From: Candidatus Nomurabacteria bacterium
GTDB lineage: Bacteria; Patescibacteriota; Minisyncoccia; Phycocordibacterales; UBA9973
Assembly (NCBI GenBank): GCA_943348755.1
Contig: CALQYS010000001.1
Location: forward strand, 133,963-182,353
Reading direction: 5' to 3'
Length of the DNA stretch: 48,391 nucleotides
Position numbers and translations under genes: made by a program. Below are positions 40,973-48,391 of the stretch, one piece after another; the stretch's first letter is position 1, and every line of letters begins with the position of its first letter. The notes under the pieces were generated by a model. It saw only the letters and a list, made by a program, of their open reading frames with translations, was not told the DNA's origin and searched no databases.

Positions 40973-43900
40973 TTATGGTCCCGGCGTAGGAGTAGGAGCA
41001 TTAACATTGACTGTCCTAGTGACTTCTATGGCGTGGTTGCCAGCGGTATCGGTAGCATTGTAGTGAATTGTGTAAGTGCCGGCGGTAGATGTATCTACTG
41101 TGCCACTGATGATGACGGCGACAGAAGTGTCTACATCATCTGTGGCGGTGGCTCCTTGTTCATTGTAGGTGTCACCTACGTTTAGGGTTATTGTAGCTTC
41201 ACCTGTGAGGGTGATAACGGGTGGGGTCGTGTCTGCTCCCGGAGTTGTACCACCCCCTGTTCCTGGATCTGCTGGTGGAGTACCGCCAGCGCTACTTCCC
41301 CCTCCTCCAGAGCTACTTCCGCCGGTGTTGTTGACGACACCGCCAGCTTGAGCGATAAGAGAATCCAATTGAGCCTTAGTTAAACAAGTCTTTGCTCCGC
41401 TATCATCCGAGACACATAAATTCTTTGTATTCACTTCTCCTACAAATACCCTCTTTATCCCATTACCCACATCTCCCATCCAAGCTCCAACCTTCTCATA
41501 TACATTTTTAAAGAAGGCATTTACAAAAGATTCATTGGCAGAACCAGCGAGAGGAGTGATGGTGCCATTGATACCATCGAGGTTTAGATTAAGTTCTTTA
41601 ATCGCTTGAATAGACAACATCTGTAGACCGATACCGTAGTCGACAGTTTTGAAACCATGATCATCTATTCCCACAAGTTCTGGGAATAACTTTTCTACAT
41701 CTTGAGCAATTAATCCTTTGACTGGAGCAGTACCAAATTGTTTATCTGGAAATTCATCAGAGCGCCACTGGTATGTTACTGGTTGCAATTGTGAAAATAC
41801 ACCTAGGATATTTGTAATAGGTATAATATTTTTCTTTAAGTTAATATCAGAGGAACACGAACCAGCGAGAGCAGTTCCAGCAAAGTTCTTTATACAACCA
41901 TTAGTACCAGAAGTACCAACTCGGATGTCACCAATTACCACAAGCTTATCAGTGCTTGGACTCGTCGTACCTATACCAACGTTGCCGCTGGAACCTTGTA
42001 TCCTCATATACTCGTTCATGCTTCCCGCATTCTCTGTTGTAAAAGTTAAATCAGCAGTATTATTTGCTCCGGCAGTTGTAAGTATAGAACGAATTGCTGC
42101 TGAACTTTGTAAAACATGAGAAGTATTTTCCATCTGGAAATTGATACCTACACCGAGTCCTGCTGTGGGGGTAACATTACTATTTACGTGTCTTATAAGT
42201 TGAAGATAGTCATTATTTGAATTAATCTGTCCGTTATATCCCTCCAATATTAATACTTGGGGGTCATTTTGGCTTGCAGTAAAGTGTGCAGTTATTGTTC
42301 CTGTTCCCACACTTGATGGGTAAACATTGAGCAATGCATCAGTTGAACGATATATTGAATCAGTTGTTCCAAGTTGGACATTACCATTTCCAAAAACAGA
42401 AAATCTGGTACCGCCGACTAGGCTGTATGCTACTCCAGAATTAGCACCCGTAAAAGCTGTAGTGGTCATGGAAGTATCAGAAGCGATAGCAGAGATAGTT
42501 TTTGTTTCTCCGTTGATGGTGATCGTATCACCTATTTTGAAAGTATTAGTAAATTGAGTACCTACACCCGTAACAGTCGTCCCCCCAGCTCCATTAGAAA
42601 CAGTGCCAACACCTGTTGCGCCTTGAGTAACTTGAAGATTTGAGGTTGGAGTGGTTGTCCCAAGCCCTATATTCCCTCCACTATTTTTAATAAAGAATGG
42701 TGCACCAATATAAGCTTCAGAAGAATCAAAGGTTTCATAAAAAAGATCAGCAGTAGTTGAATTTGCTGTTTGTCCTGTTAGAAATCTTCCTCTCAACTTA
42801 CCATTCTGAAGAAAACGAAAATCACCACTATATCCAGTATTTGAGGAATCTGCATAAAAAGACAGACTACGAGTAATACCATTGACATCAAGGAGTTGGG
42901 TAGGTGACGTCGTACCGATACCAACTTTACCAGTATTATCTATTGCTAATCTCCACGCTGCATTATTATATAGACCTAGAGTAGTCGCACTTTGCTGACC
43001 AATAAACTGAGTCTGTCCAGAGTTAAGCCAAACTCCCCCATTGTTACCAGAATCCCCAGTTTGAATACGTCCATTTACAGCCAAATCTACAGTTTGGTTA
43101 CCACCCCCAGTAATTTGTAATTTATTTGCAGGAGAAGATGCACCAATACCCACGTTACCACTCGGTGTATTTAATACCGTATTCCCTCCTGCTGAACCTA
43201 TATTTGTTCCACCGGTGCTAGTATTTCCTAAATAAACAATACCAGTGGTTCCAGCGTTAACATTAAACTGAACTCCCGCAGCCACTTGTCTTATATCCTG
43301 ATATCCAATACCGACGCTTTGTGTAGAATTATTAGCCAGAAATCTTACTATATTTGTGCTTGCTGTGTTATCTGCGCTCAATACTGAAAACTTTTCTCCT
43401 GGTGCAGTCGTTCCTATACCCACATTGCCACCATTAAGAATAGTCAAGCGAGCAGCACCGCTACCGTAATTACCATTCCAAATAGTGAAATCTCTAGTAC
43501 CAACTCCAGCGGCCTCAGCTGTCAGATGCCAGTTATCAGCAGCTGTAGCAGAATTACCCAATTGGAAACTTGCAGTACCGGTGCCGGCGAGCTGAAGTTG
43601 GGCTATTGGCGCTGTCATTCCAATACCGACTTTACCCGAAGAATCAATCCTTAACCTTTCGGTATTGTTCGTAAACATGGTTATCGGTCCAGTGGTGGTG
43701 TTGTTGTATAACTCAAGCGCATTTCGTCGATTCGTTGTGGCAAAAGTACTTCCTAACATTTGTACAGCTCCTATCTCTGAACTATTATTCTTGAAAGCAA
43801 CACGCCCATATAGACTAGTATCTGACCAATCAAGAAAGACATCTGGTTGTATAGACCTTACAGTTAATGAAGTTCCCCCATTACTACTACTTGCCGGACT

Positions 43901-46900
43901 CGTAGTACCCACACCCACATTCCCCGTACTTCCCACTTGTAACCCAGTGTAAGCAATCTTGTAAGCTTGTGAAGACACTGTCTGAGAGGCAGAAACAGTA
44001 AGGTGAGTCGTGTCAGTAAAGGCAGTGATAGTACCTGCGTTTGTACCATCTGCAAATACAAACTGTGAACCAATCATGGCACTGGTGAATGTGGTACCTA
44101 CACCAGTAACAGTAGTGGTTGATTGTGAAGCTGTGCCTGTGGTGTATTGAGTTGGAGTGACAGAGAGTATGTTACTTGGTGTGATAGTGCCGATACCGAA
44201 GTTACCACCTGAAATATATGATGACCCATCAGACAAGAAGAGGTTCTTTGGAGCACCTGTGGCGTTAGTATACTGAGCAAAACCTGCACCGCTTCCCGCT
44301 GTATTATAAAGAACGTTTGTATATACCCCTCCTGTAATACTTGTAAAAATAGCATTAGCATTAGCTCCAACAGACACGTCTAGTTTTGCCCCAGGGGTTG
44401 TCGTTCCTATGCCAACTTTACCAGTACTATCTATTACCATTTTTGTACTGTTTCCATTTGTACGAAACTGAAGTCCGTTTGCAGTACCGCCCGAAACACT
44501 GTTGTAAACAATTCCTCCAGCAATATTACTTGAAACATTACCAAACAGAATTCCAGACTCACTCGCATCTGGTGTTAAAATATTCAAATATCCATGAGAA
44601 GAATTTTCTAATGTCGCTATAGCACCGCTATATGGTGATGCACCCGAAGATCCATTTGAGATATGGAGCTTGGACTGAGGACTCGCTGTGCCGATACCAA
44701 CGTTGCCACCGAGAAAAGCGGCAGCGTAGTTGTTCGTTGCACCAGTTTGTGTGTTTACAGTAAGACCATAAGAATTAGTCGCTGCCCCGACAGCTGCTGA
44801 TGCGATATTAAGAGCAGTGGTATTAGTAATGGACTCGTTGGTACTCTTTATTGGTGCACCACCTATGTAAAGGTTGTAAGCATTAGTAGTAGTAACCGAA
44901 ACATTGGTAGCCACTAAGGTTGGTGCAGCAATACTGTTAAAAGTGGCTCCTGTAGCTGTACCGCTTGCCGCAGTAGCATTATCAGTTAGGGTAGATGCAG
45001 AGATAGATAAATATTTACCTACTGTAGCTGAAGGAGTTGCACTAAGTGATTTAGACACATCGAGAAGACCAGCTGGAGTCGTGGTGCCGATACCAACGTT
45101 GCCATTATTTAATATCCTAGCTGCTTCTGTCGCACCGTTAGCACCAACTTGAAAGATGATATCAGAGCCCGTTGTAGATGAAGCATTAGAACTAGACTTG
45201 AGTGTAAGAGTTGAAGTTGTACCAGTGCCTCCGATTACTAATGGATCAGTGATGTTTGTAGTAAAGGTGGGAGTAGTATCAAATACCAATTTGCCTGTTC
45301 CTGTTGCTCCAGTTGAGGTTACTCCCTCAAGCGTAGTGTGGCCAATTACGGTAAGAGTGGAGTTAAAAGTCGCTGCACCAGCTTTACTGACTTGCCAAGT
45401 AGAACCTGTACCAAGTATATCTGCACCCGTACCCGAGTTAGCGATAGCTAAAACCGCACCCCCACCAGAAGCATAAGACTGAGTCAATAACAATACATTT
45501 GTGCTGTCAGCACAAGTACCGGCCGTTACCGTACAACTCGAAGAAATAGCAGCTACCGGATTAAAGATAGTTAATTGACCTCCTGTGGTAGTGGTAAAGT
45601 TTCTGGATAAATTTAAAATACTTCCGCTGATAGTGTAACTTCCATTAAAAGATGCGGTGTGGTTAGCGTTGATCATATTCGAAGAAGAACCTCCAGTACC
45701 ACCCGCAGTATCAGTAAGTGCTAGGATGCTTCCGCCAGAGATGGCGGTAGCTGTAATACTGTGGGCTGTCGTCGTCCCCGTATATGTCTGACTAAATTGT
45801 CCATTTCCAGAAGACATTGTTAAATTCTGTCCTCCCGCCACCGTCACATTTCCATTCGAAGTTAATCCAGAAGTTGCAGTAATTAATCCAGAGATAGTAG
45901 GAGTAGCTGTCCATGCAGTTCCGGTAACAGTTAGATTGCCACCTAATGTGGTTAAGTTACTTCCAGAAACTGTAAATGTGTTGTCCAGAGTTGTAGCTCC
46001 GTGTAAAGTCAAAGCTCCGGGAGTAGTAGTAGAACCAATTGTATTGACACTCAAAGCACCAGTGCCTAAAGTTGTCGAGCCCGAAGAAGCCAAAGTTCCA
46101 GTGACGTCCAGAGTTTTACTTGGACTTGAAGTCCCAATACCAACGTTACCTGCAGTATCAATAACAAATGGAGTTGAATCCGTATATGTGCCATCATCAT
46201 TCACTCTTAATACTAAGCTGGTAGAACCTGTCTGTGCTGAAGTAACATTTAGAGTGGTTCCACTGGCGGCATGAAGACCAGTATAGCCAATTTTCACCAG
46301 ACTACCAGTGTTTGTAGTCAAAGTCGTAGCTGAATTTTCTATTTTTAAAAGTTGGCCAGTAAAGGCTGTGGCGGAAGAAGCGATAGAAAGAGCGGTACCA
46401 CTTGTAATAGAATTTACAGAAATTGATTGAACTAGACCACTACTTAAGTTATTTGCAACCATATCGAGTAACCCTCCTGATGTTGTACTGGCAGGATTAC
46501 CAGTTATAGAAAGACTGAGCAATCCTCCCGTGGTAATAGACGGAGAGGAGCTTGTAATTTTTAAAGCATTACCAGAGGTAAGAGCATTGGCCACGATAGA
46601 CTCTCCAATTCCCGCTGTAAGTCCAGAGTAAGTTTGTAAGAACTGTGTACCATCTGTTGATGCAGTTGAAGAAAGATTGAGTAAAGACCCATTAGTAGAG
46701 GTATCAACTGAAGTGGAAGAAAGTTTTAAAAGTGAACCACTAGAAATCACCGAATTGGTGTGTGGGATAACAAATGCAGTACCAGTGGTTAAACTATTAG
46801 CGGTAATGTTGAGAGCACTTACTGTAGCAGAGGTACTAGTAATGTCCAGATTAGCAGCTGGAGCAGCGGTGCCGATACCAACATAACCGGACGTATTCAC

Positions 46901-48391
46901 AGTAACACGATCTACGGCCGCTATTCCGTCATATATTTTAAAAGATCCTTGCTCTCCAGACGCACCTGTTGTTTCATAAATTGTCCAATGTGATATATTT
47001 GCAGCGTTACGCCAATTTATTTGAGAAGTGCTTCCATTATTTGTTAAAAGGTTAAGGGAGGAATTGACGCCAGAGATACGAACACTGGTAGCTACGTGTA
47101 AGGGTTCTGCAGGTGTAGTGGTCCCAATCCCAACGTTACCACTAGGAAAGATAGCAGCGTAGTTGTTTGTACCACCTGATGCAGAAACGGAAAGTCCAAC
47201 ATTTGTACTTGATGTTCCACTATGAGCATTAGAAATCTGAGCGCCGTAAGTGATTTGATTATTATTAATACCTGAGAGGGCGATATTGAGTAAAGTCTGT
47301 GTATTAAATGCAGCCGCTGTACTGTTAGTAGAGAGCGTAAGCGCACTATTTGAAGAAAGGCTATTCCATGCCCATGTCTGAGGATTATCTACATTGTTTA
47401 TCGTGTTGATTGCTGTGGCTGCTGTGATTTGATCAAGCCTAGTACCAGCACCGGAAACTACTGTAGTCCAAGATGTACCACCTGAACCATCAGTGGTGAG
47501 AACCTGACCATTTGTACCTGCGCTACCTGGTAATGTAAGTGTCCAAGAACCCGCAGCTGCAGCAGGTTGCAACTGTACATATCCTGAAGTATTGCCTTCA
47601 AGACGAAGTGTTCCTAAAGTTGTACCGGCAAGACCAATATCAAGTTTAGCTCCAGGGTTAGTGTTACCAATACCCACATTACCTGTGTTATCAATCCTGA
47701 CTCTTTCCGTTAGTACAGAAGGTGTAGCGTCAGTGCCGGTCCAGAAAGACAAGAAGCCTGGAATTCTAGTGTCAGCGATGGTGCCAGAAGAGATAGCCTT
47801 GATGGCTGCACCGGTGATATAACCTGAGGCTCCACCGTAACCAGTGAAGTTGATTACTCCCAGTTCATCTGCGGTGGTAATGACAGTAGGTGAAGCAGCT
47901 GTACCTCTAGCTTTTCTGAAATTTACATCAAAACCATCAGCTGAACCATTTGCTTGGGTGAAGTAAGACTGCCCAAGAGCTGCTGTATCGGATGAGACAT
48001 GTAAAAGTCCTGCTGGTGCCGTCGTACCAATACCCACATTTCCAGCATTTACGATCAAGCCATAGTTTGCAGTAGTGCCCCCAAATGCATTTAGATAAAG
48101 GGCAATATTGGTTCCTGAAGTAGGATTAGTATGAATATTGGAAATTTGAGCTCCATAAGTTGTGACACCGTTGGTTGTGGTGGCCCCAGCAGTAAGAATA
48201 TTTAAGGCTGTCTGACTATTCGCTGGAGTGGTACCCGTTGCAGCAGTACCCGAAACTTGTAGGTCGAGAAGCTTCCCGCTAGTTAAGCTATTTGAGGAAA
48301 TAGTATCTGCTGCTGTCGTCGTCCCCGTATATGTCTGACTAAATTGTCCTGTACCAGAAGCCATCGTTAAGTTTTGATTCGCTCCAACTGT
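40973..48391 (-). CDS. Giant tail-fibre-like surface protein with S74 autoprotease and C-terminal Ig-like domain (5' end outside window)
   Basis: The frame is open to the window edge; the ATG at 48364 is internal, because the residues before it (ANQNLT) continue a repeat seen near 45830. About 2,472 residues are visible. The body carries 16 copies of a GNVGIGTT.P...L.V motif, as in phage tail fibres and other trimeric beta fibres, mixed with Ser/Thr/Gly-rich spacers. At about 41560-41860 is a peptidase S74 intramolecular chaperone: SDINLKKNI with the Ser-Lys pair five residues apart, PVTYQW, KGLIAQDVEKLFPELV and QAIKELN. A Gly/Ser/Pro linker follows, then one Ig-like domain of DUF5011 type (about 41000-41225) and PTPTPGP. 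It is probably an extracellular adhesin. Confidence 0.9.
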   Translation of the reverse strand, partial: TVGANQNLTMASGTGQFSQTYTGTTTAADTISSNSLTSGKLLDLQVSGTAATGTTPANSQTALNILTAGATTTNGVTTYGAQISNIHTNPTSGTNIALYLNAFGGTTANYGLIVNAGNVGIGTTAPAGLLHVSSDTAALGQSYFTQANGSADGFDVNFRKARGTAASPTVITTADELGVINFTGYGGASGYITGAAIKAISSGTIADTRIPGFLSFWTGTDATPSVLTERVRIDNTGNVGIGNTNPGAKLDIGLAGTTLGTLRLEGNTSGYVQLQPAAAAGSWTLTLPGSAGTNGQVLTTDGSGGTSWTTVVSGAGTRLDQITAATAINTINNVDNPQTWAWNSLSSNSALTLSTNSTAAAFNTQTLLNIALSGINNNQITYGAQISNAHSGTSSTNVGLSVSASGGTNNYAAIFPSGNVGIGTTTPAEPLHVATSVRISGVNSSLNLLTNNGSTSQINWRNAANISHWTIYETTGASGEQGSFKIYDGIAAVDRVTVNTSGYVGIGTAAPAANLDITSTSATVSALNITANSLTTGTAFVIPHTNSVISSGSLLKLSSTSVDTSTNGSLLNLSSTASTDGTQFLQTYSGLTAGIGESIVANALTSGNALKITSSSPSITTGGLLSLSITGNPASTTSGGLLDMVANNLSSGLVQSISVNSITSGTALSIASSATAFTGQLLKIENSATTLTTNTGSLVKIGYTGLHAASGTTLNVTSAQTGSTSLVLRVNDDGTYTDSTPFVIDTAGNVGIGTSSPSKTLDVTGTLASSGSTTLGTGALSVNTIGSTTTPGALTLHGATTLDNTFTVSGSNLTTLGGNLTVTGTAWTATPTISGLITATSGLTSNGNVTVAGGQNLTMSSGNGQFSQTYTGTTTAHSITATAISGGSILALTDTAGGTGGSSSNMINANHTASFNGSYTISGSILNLSRNFTTTTGGQLTIFNPVAAISSSCTVTAGTCADSTNVLLLTQSYASGGGAVLAIANSGTGADILGTGSTWQVSKAGAATFNSTLTVIGHTTLEGVTSTGATGTGKLVFDTTPTFTTNITDPLVIGGTGTTSTLTLKSSSNASSTTGSDIIFQVGANGATEAARILNNGNVGIGTTTPAGLLDVSKSLSATPSATVGKYLSISASTLTDNATAASGTATGATFNSIAAPTLVATNVSVTTTNAYNLYIGGAPIKSTNESITNTTALNIASAAVGAATNSYGLTVNTQTGATNNYAAAFLGGNVGIGTASPQSKLHISNGSSGASPYSGAIATLENSSHGYLNILTPDASESGILFGNVSSNIAGGIVYNSVSGGTANGLQFRTNGNSTKMVIDSTGKVGIGTTTPGAKLDVSVGANANAIFTSITGGVYTNVLYNTAGSGAGFAQYTNATGAPKNLFLSDGSSYISGGNFGIGTITPSNILSVTPTQYTTGTASQSTTTVTGVGTTFTSAMIGSQFVFADGTNAGTITAFTDTTHLTVSASQTVSSQAYKIAYTGLQVGSTGNVGVGTTSPASSSNGGTSLTVRSIQPDVFLDWSDTSLYGRVAFKNNSSEIGAVQMLGSTFATTNRRNALELYNNTTTGPITMFTNNTERLRIDSSGKVGIGMTAPIAQLQLAGTGTASFQLGNSATAADNWHLTAEAAGVGTRDFTIWNGNYGSGAARLTILNGGNVGIGTTAPGEKFSVLSADNTASTNIVRFLANNSTQSVGIGYQDIRQVAAGVQFNVNAGTTGIVYLGNTSTGGTNIGSAGGNTVLNTPSGNVGIGASSPANKLQITGGGNQTVDLAVNGRIQTGDSGNNGGVWLNSGQTQFIGQQSATTLGLYNNAAWRLAIDNTGKVGIGTTSPTQLLDVNGITRSLSFYADSSNTGYSGDFRFLQNGKLRGRFLTGQTANSTTADLFYETFDSSEAYIGAPFFIKNSGGNIGLGTTTPTSNLQVTQGATGVGTVSNGAGGTTVTGVGTQFTNTFKIGDTITINGETKTISAIASDTSMTTTAFTGANSGVAYSLVGGTRFSVFGNGNVQLGTTDSIYRSTDALLNVYPSSVGTGTITAHFTASQNDPQVLILEGYNGQINSNNDYLQLIRHVNSNVTPTAGLGVGINFQMENTSHVLQSSAAIRSILTTAGANNTADLTFTTENAGSMNEYMRIQGSSGNVGIGTTSPSTDKLVVIGDIRVGTSGTNGCIKNFAGTALAGSCSSDINLKKNIIPITNILGVFSQLQPVTYQWRSDEFPDKQFGTAPVKGLIAQDVEKLFPELVGIDDHGFKTVDYGIGLQMLSIQAIKELNLNLDGINGTITPLAGSANESFVNAFFKNVYEKVGAWMGDVGNGIKRVFVGEVNTKNLCVSDDSGAKTCLTKAQLDSLIAQAGGVVNNTGGSSSGGGGSSAGGTPPADPGTGGGTTPGADTTPPVITLTGEATITLNVGDTYNEQGATATDDVDTSVAVIISGTVDTSTAGTYTIHYNATDTAGNHAIEVTRTVNVNAPTPTPGP
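45765..48349 (-). repeat. Exact 38-nt direct repeat inside the giant gene
   Basis: The 38 bases at 45765-45802 recur exactly at 48312-48349 in the same orientation. They encode GQFSQTYTGTTTA, and similarity continues on both sides. It marks duplication of a protein module with a period of about 2.55 kb, or gene conversion between modules. Confidence 0.85.

Noticed and set aside
40973-48391. Prophage, suggested by tail-fibre repeats and the S74 domain
   Set aside because: No capsid, terminase, portal, integrase or lysis genes nearby. The neighbours are housekeeping genes, and an Ig-like C-terminal domain suggests a cell-surface protein.
40973-48391. Many open frames antisense to the giant gene and to atp genes
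   Set aside because: They are low-complexity shadows of the Thr/Gly/Ser-rich or highly biased coding strand, without starts, ribosome sites or family signatures.

Overview
The window reads as a compact, AT-rich chromosomal segment of a Candidate Phyla Radiation bacterium, most likely Parcubacteria/Paceibacteria (Patescibacteria). This is an inference from content and style. Housekeeping genes are packed with 0-15 nt gaps and start/stop overlaps. There is a fused tandem D-Ala-D-Ala ligase, a MYG1-family protein, a eukaryote-like class I aldolase, short zinc-ribbon ribosomal proteins, a Cys-rich orphan protein and a giant repeat surface protein. TGA is used as a normal stop and tRNA-Trp reads UGG, so the standard bacterial code applies. 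Most genes lie on the minus strand.

Layout. 1-1.8 kb (+): the 3' end of murA, miaA, then a promoter with a structured leader and a small CxxC protein. 1.8-8.6 kb (-): acetolactate synthase-like and aldehyde dehydrogenase genes, a small membrane protein fused to the end of tRNA-Trp, L33, glutamate racemase and the double Ddl. 8.7-15.1 kb (-): M24 peptidase, RseP-type protease, ribosome recycling factor, two orphan proteins, a DNA polymerase III delta'-like gene and mreB. 15.1-15.8 kb (+): two small orphans. 15.8-23.2 kb (-): rsmI and a complete F1Fo-ATP synthase operon in canonical order (Z-B-E-F-H-A-G-D-C). 23.3-31.7 kb (-): asparaginase-like protein, tRNA-Ile with a broken duplicate, an RRM protein, an 874-residue helical-repeat protein, prfA, L31, a coiled-coil lytic transglycosylase and L25. 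31.7-39 kb (-): FAD-linked oxidase, class I aldolase, gatB, obg, MYG1, DedA and YqeY. 39-41 kb (+): ExoX-like exonuclease, rmuC, tRNA-Glu. 41-48.4 kb (-): the C-terminal 2.47 k residues of a giant adhesin with tail-fibre repeats, an S74 autoprotease domain and a terminal Ig-like domain.

Function. The genes cover peptidoglycan precursor synthesis and remodelling (MurA, MurI, Ddl, MreB, transglycosylase), translation (L25, L31, L33, RRF, RF1, GatB, MiaA, RsmI, Obg), energy (ATP synthase, aldolase, pyruvate/aldehyde/hydroxyacid enzymes of a fermentative type) and surface attachment.

Two patterns that gene annotation does not explain stand out. First, at least 13 genes begin 6-8 nt after a -10 box, often an extended TGnTAnnnT, which suggests pervasive leaderless transcription even inside apparent operons. 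Second, intergenic long inverted repeats span stop-codon-to-start-codon gaps. Three copies share a conserved 28-29 nt loop and have compensatory changes in the stem, a fourth has a related loop, and a fifth has the same layout with an unrelated loop. This stem-loop family is the best candidate for an undescribed element in the window.
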